Shown piece by piece: positions 36,905 through 43,784 of a DNA stretch of 64,000 bases. Position numbers and translations under genes: made by a program. The stretch is taken from NCBI RefSeq assembly GCF_019931195.1, contig NZ_JAIOUO010000004.1, forward strand, positions 62,001-126,000, written 5' to 3'. The DNA comes from Marinobacter sp. F4216. GTDB taxonomy: Bacteria > Pseudomonadota > Gammaproteobacteria > Pseudomonadales > Oleiphilaceae. The notes below the pieces were generated by a model. It did no database searches and was not told the origin of the DNA. It was given only the letters and a program-made list of their open reading frames with translations. Each line of letters opens with the position of its first letter. Position 1 is the stretch's first letter.

Positions 36905-39823
36905 TTACGGCGTCGGGAACTCGAATTTGTCCGGCTCGTTGTACATGTGGGCCCCGGAATCCAGCCACTCGGCAATCAGACGCAGTTCGGCATCGGTCAG
37001 CATGCCTTTGTGGCTCTGACGGATTGCCGCGGTTTCCGAGGTTTCCACTTCGTACGCATCGTCATCCGGATCGTTGTCGAACAGGCTGAAGAAGCGGGCG
37101 CTGGCGATGGCGCCGCGGGCACTCATCAGACGACGGGTAAAGCAAATGCCCGGCTCCGGCAGTATGGTCAAATCCCCATCCACACCTTCCGGACACTCGG
37201 TGGCCAGGTTGGTCTCGTCCACCTCGACCCAGTCTCCGGTTGAGGTTTCCCGCAGATAGTAGTCTGCCTCGAACAGTTCGACATAGGATTCGATAAAGCG
37301 CGGATCCCAGGAAGCATTGTTGCGACCAAGCCGAAGTCCGTTGCTGGCGCCACTGGAGCCACCACCTGCTGCGCAGGATTTAGTTTCTGCAGCCCGGTGG
37401 CAGTTCTGGCAGGAGTTGACGGAACCGTCGTTCGGATTGGTGCGGCACACCTCCCAGATCGGCTGGATGTGCTCCAGATAGTTGATGGTGGCCTTGCAGT
37501 CCGGTGTCCAATCGGTCAAGCACGACGGGTCATTCACCGGTGCCGGAGTATCCAGCTCTGCATAGGTGTTCTGGAACGCCAGGGAGTCATCGGGCGGATT
37601 GCTCCAGTAATCTTCATACCTCTGGGTGTCCGCTCCCGTAGAGACCAGAGTACCCAGGGAATTTACCAGCGCCTCGGCCATGGTGTCCTTCCAGTTCGCC
37701 GCCAGGATCTGCGGGTTAGCGTTCGGGAACGGCATGGCGTCGCCCGGTGCACCCGGGTTGGCGGATGCCAGTTCGACATCGGTCCGTGCGTGTGGAATGT
37801 CGATCTCAGGATCGTGACAGCCGTAGCACTTCAACACCTGGCCATTTTCCAACAGCAGGGACTGGGGATGCTGGATCAGATAGTTGTAGTTGTAGTTGTC
37901 TTCGGCAATCAGGTTCACCCGCTTGCCATACTTGTTGACCACTTCGAAGGTAAAGCTGGTATCCGCCGGCACCTTGACCATGGCTGAGCCGTCTGGCTCT
38001 ACCATGGAGTAAGACAGCACATCGTACAGGGCACGCTTATTGTCAGTACCCAACAGAGGCCACAGGTACAGATTCTCACGAACACCGTCATTCGGGTTGT
38101 AGGTCTCGTCGGCAAGGATGGCCTGTTCCAGTTCAGGTGGAATCTCACGCTTGCCCAGTACGCGGATGAAGCGCTCGGAACGATCGTCCGGACGGGTCAA
38201 TGAAGGATCACGACGGGTTTCGATACCGCCATCGAACTGCTCGGCCATGTCCGCACCGTCCAGATCGTAGATGCTGCGAATACTGAACACGGCGGTGTTT
38301 TCTTCCAGATTCAGATTGTGCTTGTCGCCGGTGTAGGGGCGGGCCAATTCGTTTTCATCCGCGATAACCACGTCGGTGTACAGGGCACGCTTGTAGCTGC
38401 GGACCACCGGCAAGCGGGTGTTCTGGTTCGGATCCAGCATCCAGATGCCGTACTGAGGCGCACTGAGGTTGTCTACGGTGGACGAGCCTTCACACACGTC
38501 AGTGATCGCATCTTGCTTGGTCAGACACTGGGACCAGCTGGCCAGCAGTCGACCAGAGCCATCACCGTAAGGAGCCACGGCACTGTACCAGCCGGACGGA
38601 GACACCTGGTTGGGGTAGAAGTTGACCACCCCCGGAGTCATGGACTCTTCTGCTTCGCCCACTACGCTGTCGGCAACCGGCTGGCCGACCGCGAAGAAAT
38701 TCTGGCTGTTGATGGTGACCACATCACCGCCGTAAATCGGGTTGTAGACGTGGCGCATCACAGTCAGCAGGTTTCCGTCATCCAGCGGGATCGGATCCAT
38801 GTAGTGGATGAACGAGGCATCGCTGAACTCTTCATTGAGGCTACCGAAATAGCGGTGCACATTACCGCCGCTCGGGGTAATGCGGTAGAGACTGAGCACG
38901 TCTTCGACAAAGACACGCTCACCGGTATCACCCTCCAGAGACAGTACGCACTTATCCTGTTCGTTCCACTCTTTGGGCTCTTCCAGACCGGACGGGAAGC
39001 TGCTGCCATTACCCTGACCAAAGCCGTTACCATTGGTCTGCTGGTTGAAGTCCGGGTCGTCAATGTCGGCGGTGGTGCAGTCCTCGAGGGTTTCGTAGAT
39101 ACGGCCAAAACGAATGAAGACGATCTGTCCGTCATTCATCGTGCTTGGCTCGATATCGTGGTATGCGCCGAAGGTAATCTGAATCAGGTCGCTGCCATCA
39201 GGCTTGACCGAGTGCAGCAGGGATGCCGGTTCGCTGAAGTCTTCCAGGTATTCGCGAAGATCCAGCAGGCGCCAGTCACCCCGGGCATGTTGCCGGGAGG
39301 ACGAGAAAATAATGGTGCCTTCGTTGGTGTAGGCCGGGTTGGTGTCATGGCCCAGGTTGGCCAGATCGTCGTCCGCAAGGATACGACGGACCTTTCCGGT
39401 GGCGAAGGTGTATTCGTAGATATTCCAGCTGCTGTGGGCGGCGTTACCGGCCGGGCCATGGGCGGCAAAGACCATTCGCTCGCCATCCGGCGATACGTCC
39501 AAGTCCTTGACGTCATAACCACTGCTGCCGAAGTAACGGGTCAGCACATCGCGCTCTTCCGAGCTGAGCGCGATGCGGTCACGGACCATCAGCTGGGCAC
39601 CCGGCTCGAAAGCATAGGGTGCGCGCGGGTCGAGGGGCGGTCGCTCATTGGCCGAAGACACTTCTCCCATCTCCGGATAGTCTCTCACCACATAGGCGAA
39701 AGGCTGATCCGCAAGGATATCCTGGTCATTACTGCTCAGCTCGCCCTCAAAGCAACCGCTCAGGCTTACCGATACCAGCCCGGCCAGCATCAGGCTGCTG
39801 ACCTTACGTTGAATTGTCTTCAT
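36905..39823 (-). CDS. di-heme c-type lipoprotein, HzsA-like with WD40/PD40-type repeats
   Basis: 972-residue lipoprotein: signal ending in SLSGC (Cys24). The first two-thirds hold PD40/TolB-like repeats (DVKDLDVSPDGERMVFAAHG, NEGTIIFSSSR, DGQIVFIRFG) as in the middle part of hydrazine synthase alpha subunits. Two CxxCH c-heme sites follow: CYGCH at 666-670 and CQNCH at 805-809; the second is followed by a Cys-containing Gly-rich loop. The C-terminal helix LTDAELRLIAEWLDSGA is typical of cytochrome c-type domains. ATG at 39823 has GGGG at proper distance; the ATG at 39832 is too close. It sits in an operon with ExbB/ExbD/AgmX-like genes. Electron transfer or sensing at the envelope is likely; hydrazine chemistry is not implied. 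Confidence 0.78.
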   Translation of the reverse strand: MKTIQRKVSSLMLAGLVSVSLSGCFEGELSSNDQDILADQPFAYVVRDYPEMGEVSSANERPPLDPRAPYAFEPGAQLMVRDRIALSSEERDVLTRYFGSSGYDVKDLDVSPDGERMVFAAHGPAGNAAHSSWNIYEYTFATGKVRRILADDDLANLGHDTNPAYTNEGTIIFSSSRQHARGDWRLLDLREYLEDFSEPASLLHSVKPDGSDLIQITFGAYHDIEPSTMNDGQIVFIRFGRIYETLEDCTTADIDDPDFNQQTNGNGFGQGNGSSFPSGLEEPKEWNEQDKCVLSLEGDTGERVFVEDVLSLYRITPSGGNVHRYFGSLNEEFSDASFIHYMDPIPLDDGNLLTVMRHVYNPIYGGDVVTINSQNFFAVGQPVADSVVGEAEESMTPGVVNFYPNQVSPSGWYSAVAPYGDGSGRLLASWSQCLTKQDAITDVCEGSSTVDNLSAPQYGIWMLDPNQNTRLPVVRSYKRALYTDVVIADENELARPYTGDKHNLNLEENTAVFSIRSIYDLDGADMAEQFDGGIETRRDPSLTRPDDRSERFIRVLGKREIPPELEQAILADETYNPNDGVRENLYLWPLLGTDNKRALYDVLSYSMVEPDGSAMVKVPADTSFTFEVVNKYGKRVNLIAEDNYNYNYLIQHPQSLLLENGQVLKCYGCHDPEIDIPHARTDVELASANPGAPGDAMPFPNANPQILAANWKDTMAEALVNSLGTLVSTGADTQRYEDYWSNPPDDSLAFQNTYAELDTPAPVNDPSCLTDWTPDCKATINYLEHIQPIWEVCRTNPNDGSVNSCQNCHRAAETKSCAAGGGSSGASNGLRLGRNNASWDPRFIESYVELFEADYYLRETSTGDWVEVDETNLATECPEGVDGDLTILPEPGICFTRRLMSARGAIASARFFSLFDNDPDDDAYEVETSETAAIRQSHKGMLTDAELRLIAEWLDSGAHMYNEPDKFEFPTP

Positions 39824-39895
39824 GATTCTCATCCCCTACTACCCGCACTACCGGGAACGTAAAGACCAGACGCTCAGCCTGGTCTTTCGGTTCCG

Positions 39896-40837
39896 TTATC
39901 CAGGCATAAAGTCAAACTTGTAATTCACCGGCGTTGCCGCGACATCCTCCGGACCGAAGGAAATCATCTGGATACGGGCCAGCAGTTTCAGCTCCAGCTT
40001 CTTGTCGCCCAGCTGACTTTCCACCAGCTTGATGCTGGAGATGCTGCCACTGGGTTCGATCACGATATGGAACACGAACTTGCCTTTCAGGCTCGGATCG
40101 CTACGCAATGCACGGTTATACAGGGCGTAAATCGCACCTTTGTGTTGCTCGAATACACGACGGATGGATTCCATGTCGCGACCACCAGCCACGGTGGAGC
40201 TCTTGGAACCGCCGCCCGTACCGCCGCCTCCGGCACCGGTGCCGCCGCCGATCGGGCTTTCAACTGCGGTTGAACTGTGTGCCGCCAGCTGGGTACCGCT
40301 GCCGGAGTCGTTCATCACCGAGCTGCTCACGCCGCCACTGGTCTTGGTGGCCGAGGATGCACCCAGAACTGAACGTGCGGCCTTGGCGGCTGCCCCGGTC
40401 TTCACGTTGGTGTTCTTGGCCTGCAACTTGGCCACATCCAATGAACTGCGCAGTGACGCCAGTTCATTGGAGAACGCGGCGACGCCCATCTTGGAAACCT
40501 TTTCCCTGGCCTTTTTCACTTCTTTGGCCGGGGCCGGTTTCGGAGCCGCTTCCTTTTTCTGGGCTTCAGGCTTGGCCTCTTCCTGCTTGACCGGTTCGGG
40601 CGGCGGCGGTGGCGGAGCCACCTTGCGCTGCTCGATCAACACCTTGGCCAGGCTCGGAGGTACGCGCTCTTTTTCCTCCCGCTCGATTTCCGGCAGGGGC
40701 AGCCAGGGAAACACGACCAGGAGCAGGAGAAGCAGCAGCAAGGCGCGCTTGAGTATGCGTTTGAAGCGGCTGTCTTCTTCACCAGTTGCATCCCAGGGCA
40801 GCTCGAAGTCGTACGGTTGTGCTGTTATTGCTGTCAT
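39896..40837 (-). CDS. AgmX/TonB-like energy transducer
   Basis: 313 residues with the layout of a trans-envelope force transmitter. A short cytosolic amino end, one membrane segment (about 32-48, poly-Leu then VVFPWLPLP), a Pro-rich stretch (VAPPPPPPEPVKQEEAKPE) able to span the periplasm, a Gly/Ser-rich linker (GGGTGAGGGGTGGGS), and a C-terminal AgmX/PglI-type domain (MESIRRVFEQHKGAIYALYNRALRSDP...GKFVFHIVIEPSGSISSIKL). AgmX-like proteins (GltJ, GltG) are parts of the Myxococcus gliding machine. It follows the two ExbD-like genes by 12 bases, so it should be driven by that motor. Confidence 0.82.
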   Translation of the reverse strand: MTAITAQPYDFELPWDATGEEDSRFKRILKRALLLLLLLLVVFPWLPLPEIEREEKERVPPSLAKVLIEQRKVAPPPPPPEPVKQEEAKPEAQKKEAAPKPAPAKEVKKAREKVSKMGVAAFSNELASLRSSLDVAKLQAKNTNVKTGAAAKAARSVLGASSATKTSGGVSSSVMNDSGSGTQLAAHSSTAVESPIGGGTGAGGGGTGGGSKSSTVAGGRDMESIRRVFEQHKGAIYALYNRALRSDPSLKGKFVFHIVIEPSGSISSIKLVESQLGDKKLELKLLARIQMISFGPEDVAATPVNYKFDFMPG

Positions 40838-40849
40838 TCTTTCCCTCCG

Positions 40850-41353
40850 TCAGGCGCCGCTGGAACCGGAAACCCGGGACACAGCCATGGAGAGATCCCG
40901 GTAATCTGCCTTGGCACAGGTCAGCATCACCCGCTTCAGGAGCTCGTACGGAATTTCCTGGTCACCCAGAATGGTCACCGCCCGGCCGAGTGATGTCTCA
41001 CGCTCGGTCAGCTCGGTGCGCTTAGCGGCCTGGAAGCGCAGCTCTTCCATCAACCCGTCGATCAGTCCGTTGGACGCAACCACCTCCTCGATGGTCGCCA
41101 CGGGTCGACCGTCCACCAGGATGTCCTCCTCGGTGATGGTGACCACGGTGGTCTCCTTCGGACGCTCTTCCGCCGTGGAGTCCGGCAGTTCGACGTCGTT
41201 CACCTTCAGGATCTCGTTGCTGCCGGAGTTCAGCAGCAGGAAGAACACCAGGATGGTGAAGATGTCCATCAGGGACACCAGGTTCAGCTTGGCCGGCTTT
41301 GGAAACAGTTCGCGGTTACCCCGCAGGCCAAAGGATGTCAGTCGCTGGCTCAT
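40850..41353 (-). CDS. ExbD/TolR-like motor subunit 2
   Basis: 167 residues. Cytosolic amino end, one membrane segment with the conserved proton-carrying Asp (Asp30 in NLVSLMDIFTILVFFLLL), then a periplasmic TolR-like domain (LPDSTAEERPKETTVVTITEEDILVDGRPV). It overlaps the first ExbD-like gene by 4 bases, so the two are made together. With one ExbB-like subunit this gives the one-TolQ, two-TolR set seen in the Myxococcus AglRQS motor. This copy keeps the key Asp; the other does not. Confidence 0.86.
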   Translation of the reverse strand: MSQRLTSFGLRGNRELFPKPAKLNLVSLMDIFTILVFFLLLNSGSNEILKVNDVELPDSTAEERPKETTVVTITEEDILVDGRPVATIEEVVASNGLIDGLMEELRFQAAKRTELTERETSLGRAVTILGDQEIPYELLKRVMLTCAKADYRDLSMAVSRVSGSSGA

Positions 41354-41877
41354 GACTTACCTCCCTTCTTCGGGGCATCACCCAGGGAGATGTCCGGGAA
41401 CAGCTCGACTTCAACAGCCTCAGCCACGACCACGGTCTTGGCGGAACGAACAGTATCCATGGTGGAGACCAGGGACTGATAGCTCACGCCCGGCTCAGAC
41501 ATCAACAGAACGTCTTTCTTGGCGATGTTCTTGGCGTTCAGGCGGCGTTTGATTTCCTGCAGGACTTCCGACAGCTGATTGAAGTCGTGACGGGCGTCCT
41601 TCTCGTCGGTGGCTTCCTTCTTGGCAATGGTTTTCACCAGGTTGCCACTGGGGTAGTACACCTCGATGCCCGACTCGCGAATCACCACTTCCAGTTGCCG
41701 GTTTTCTTCGGCACTGGCGGTCTGCGCCCCGGTCAGGTCCGGCAGGTTGAGCTCTAGAATGGAGATATGGTTGAACACCATACTCATCAGCAGGACCGGC
41801 ACCAGTACGATCATGAGGTTCATGAACGCCGTGATGTCGATATCCGCCTCTTCCATTTCTCTTCGTTTGGAAAACAT
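41350..41877 (-). CDS. ExbD/TolR-like motor subunit 1, key Asp replaced by Asn
   Basis: 175 residues: short cytosolic start, one membrane segment (DITAFMNLMIVLVPVLLMSMVF), periplasmic domain with ISILELNLPD and LEVVIRESGIEVYYPSG. At the place of the proton-binding Asp of ExbD/TolR (F-[IM]-D-x-M), this protein has Asn20 (AFMNLMIVL). The other ExbD-like protein, encoded next to it, has the Asp. The pair may therefore work as unlike halves of a hetero-oligomeric stator. The gene starts 20 bases after the ExbB-like gene. Confidence 0.85.
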   Translation of the reverse strand: MFSKRREMEEADIDITAFMNLMIVLVPVLLMSMVFNHISILELNLPDLTGAQTASAEENRQLEVVIRESGIEVYYPSGNLVKTIAKKEATDEKDARHDFNQLSEVLQEIKRRLNAKNIAKKDVLLMSEPGVSYQSLVSTMDTVRSAKTVVVAEAVEVELFPDISLGDAPKKGGKS

Positions 41878-41896
41878 AACGAATTACCTGCTGCGA

Positions 41897-42562
41897 TCAG
41901 GCGTCGCTTTCACGGGTGTTAACGAGGTTCCGGTTGTTACGGACGATGGTGTTCAGTGCCTTCACGCCGGCCATTTCGATGCTCTCGACGATTTCCAGGG
42001 TCTTGTTCTGCAGCAGAGAGTGGATCAGCAGCAGCGGAATCGCAGCAATCAGACCGAATGCGGTGGTGTTCATGGCTACCGAGATGGACTGGGACAGCAG
42101 TGTGGCCTTATCCGCCGGATCGGCGTTGGCAACCGCGGTAAACGCAGCGATCAGACCGATGATGGTACCCAGCAGCCCCAGCAGGGTGGATACGTTGGCC
42201 AGGATCGACAGATAGTTGGTGCGCTTGGACAGACGGGGGATGTTTTCCATCACACCTTCCTGCATGGCGGCGTGGATGTCGTCACGACGGGGCGAGGAGC
42301 GCATGGTGTCGATAGCCACGGCGATCAGGCGGCCAATGGCAGAGCTGTTATCCTGGGCCACTTTTTCAGCCTCGTCGAACTTGTGTTCCTTCATCAGGGG
42401 CAGCAGCTCACCATAGGCACTCTTGTTGGCCATGTAAGCGCGCTTGAGGAAGAACCAGCGCTCAACGGCAATGGCGAGGCCGATCATCAGCACCAGCGCG
42501 ATCGGGAACATGAACGCGCCACCTTCCTGGAAGAAAGAAACAATGCTTGTGTAAAAATTCAT
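41897..42562 (-). CDS. ExbB/TolQ/MotA-like proton channel subunit
   Basis: 221 residues with three membrane segments: one near the amino end (FMFPIALVLMIGLAIAVERWFFLKRAY) and two late ones in YLSILANVSTLLGLLGTIIGLIAAF and SVAMNTTAFGLIAAIPLLLIHSLL, the core of the MotA/TolQ/ExbB family with its conserved channel Thr. ATG at 42562 is used (an upstream in-frame ATG would add five unlike residues). It is the energy-harvesting part of the envelope machine; the adjacent ExbD-like pair, AgmX-like transducer and TPR proteins are its likely partners. Confidence 0.9.
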   Translation of the reverse strand: MNFYTSIVSFFQEGGAFMFPIALVLMIGLAIAVERWFFLKRAYMANKSAYGELLPLMKEHKFDEAEKVAQDNSSAIGRLIAVAIDTMRSSPRRDDIHAAMQEGVMENIPRLSKRTNYLSILANVSTLLGLLGTIIGLIAAFTAVANADPADKATLLSQSISVAMNTTAFGLIAAIPLLLIHSLLQNKTLEIVESIEMAGVKALNTIVRNNRNLVNTRESDA

Positions 42563-42614
42563 CTTGCTACTCCACACACGTCGCTAAAACGAGTTATTCG
42601 GTTTGGTTATTGGT

Positions 42615-42908
42615 TTACTTGGTCGAGCCGTCTGGCGCTTCCAGTGAAAGTTCGTCGTAGAACTTCATGGTTCTTGAGTGAATGTCCCGGTCCACTACCT
42701 CAAACACCCGGCCTGAGACCGAAGTGATTGATCGGTAGAGCCGCTCGGGTCCTTCCGGTGGCTTCCATGGAATGAAATAACTGACCGACGGCTGCTCTTT
42801 GTCCCCGACAAAGGTGCTCTCCAGGTCAATACCTTCCTGTCCCCAGACGCCTGATGAGGCGGCCAGTGCGGCAGTGAAAGCGAGGAAACGAAAACGGACG
42901 TTGGCCAT
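42615..42908 (-). CDS. 97-residue exported protein of the envelope-motor operon
   Basis: Sec signal peptide (MANVRFRFLAFTAALAASSGVWG, cleavage near residue 23) and a mature part of about 74 residues with no recognised domain (DKEQPSVSYFIPWKPPEG...SGRVFEVVDRDIHS). It lies 9 bases after the 288-residue TPR lipoprotein gene and 52 before the ExbB-like gene. Position suggests a small periplasmic part of the same complex; no more can be said. Confidence 0.72.
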   Translation of the reverse strand: MANVRFRFLAFTAALAASSGVWGQEGIDLESTFVGDKEQPSVSYFIPWKPPEGPERLYRSITSVSGRVFEVVDRDIHSRTMKFYDELSLEAPDGSTK

Positions 42909-42917
42909 AGTGTTCTC

Positions 42918-43784
42918 CTACCCTTTCTCTTCCACAGGTTCTTCATTGGGTGCCGCATCCGCTGCGACCGGTTCGCCATCGTTGCCTTCGGCGGCCGGTT
43001 CCTGCTTGTTCGGCGGAATATCGATGAAGCTGGTTTCAATGCCGGTTCGGCGACGAATCTCGATCAGCCAGTCCGCCACCTGCGGGTGGTCTCCCTTCAC
43101 CAGGAACTCGTACGCCTCGAAGTGCGGCTGAGCATTCACCGGCTGGTTCATGTACAGGTCGTACAGAATCGCCAGGTTCAGGTGCGCCTCGGGAAAATCC
43201 TTCCACAGTTTCAGTGCCGACACGTAGGTGTCCCGCGATGCCTCGAAGTCGCCGTTACGACGCTGGAGCAAGGCCAGCGACAGATAGGCGTTGACGTTCT
43301 CCGTGTTCACCTCGATCGCCGTGCGATAGGACTTCTCCGCCCGCTCCAGGCGTTCGCCAATTTCCGCCAACTCACCCAGCTTGACCCAGGGGCCAGACAG
43401 CTCCGGGTAATCCCGGGTGATGGCTTCGAAGGCCTTGCGAGCCATGCGGTTCTGTTCCTCCGCCATCAGCTTGCTGGCCGCCTGGAACCGGGCCACCGCT
43501 TCCGGTGCTACCGGAACGGACGCCTGGATGTAGGGGTTGGGTTCCGATTCATAGTCAATTTTGTTGCCGGCCACGTCATAGGCCTGCCGCGGCAGGTACT
43601 GGTGGCTGGGAGCCTCGCCCTGAACCTCCGGCACGACCACCGGGGCGGTTTCCACCACGGTTTTCTCCGGCGCTTCCTGGGTCGGCTTGGGGCCGGTCAT
43701 GGTGCCGAGCCCGGCACAACCGGACAGCAGGATCACCGACATGAGTGCGCCTGTGCGCAAGGGCTTAACGAATACCATCGCCAT
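42918..43784 (-). CDS. TPR lipoprotein of the envelope-motor operon
   Basis: 288 residues. Lipoprotein signal with lipobox LLSGC. Residues about 90-230 hold three to four tetratricopeptide repeats (ARFQAASKLMAEEQNRMARKAFEAI, GPWVKLGELAEIGERLERAEKSYRTAIEVNTENVNAYLSLALLQRRNGDFEASRDTYVSAL), then an acidic Pro/Glu-rich tail. It resembles GltE/AglT-type TPR lipoproteins by layout only. Two ATGs are possible: 43784 and 43778; the second has the better distance from AGGTGG. It overlaps the end of the 948-residue protein gene by 20 bases. Confidence 0.8.
   Translation of the reverse strand: MAMVFVKPLRTGALMSVILLSGCAGLGTMTGPKPTQEAPEKTVVETAPVVVPEVQGEAPSHQYLPRQAYDVAGNKIDYESEPNPYIQASVPVAPEAVARFQAASKLMAEEQNRMARKAFEAITRDYPELSGPWVKLGELAEIGERLERAEKSYRTAIEVNTENVNAYLSLALLQRRNGDFEASRDTYVSALKLWKDFPEAHLNLAILYDLYMNQPVNAQPHFEAYEFLVKGDHPQVADWLIEIRRRTGIETSFIDIPPNKQEPAAEGNDGEPVAADAAPNEEPVEEKG

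Noticed and set aside
36905..39823. Hydrazine synthase
   Set aside because: Only the PD40-like middle part and heme sites recall HzsA; no beta or gamma subunit genes or anammox context.
38318..39862. 514-codon open frame on the plus strand
   Set aside because: Antisense to the di-heme lipoprotein gene, which has a signal peptide, heme sites and operon context.
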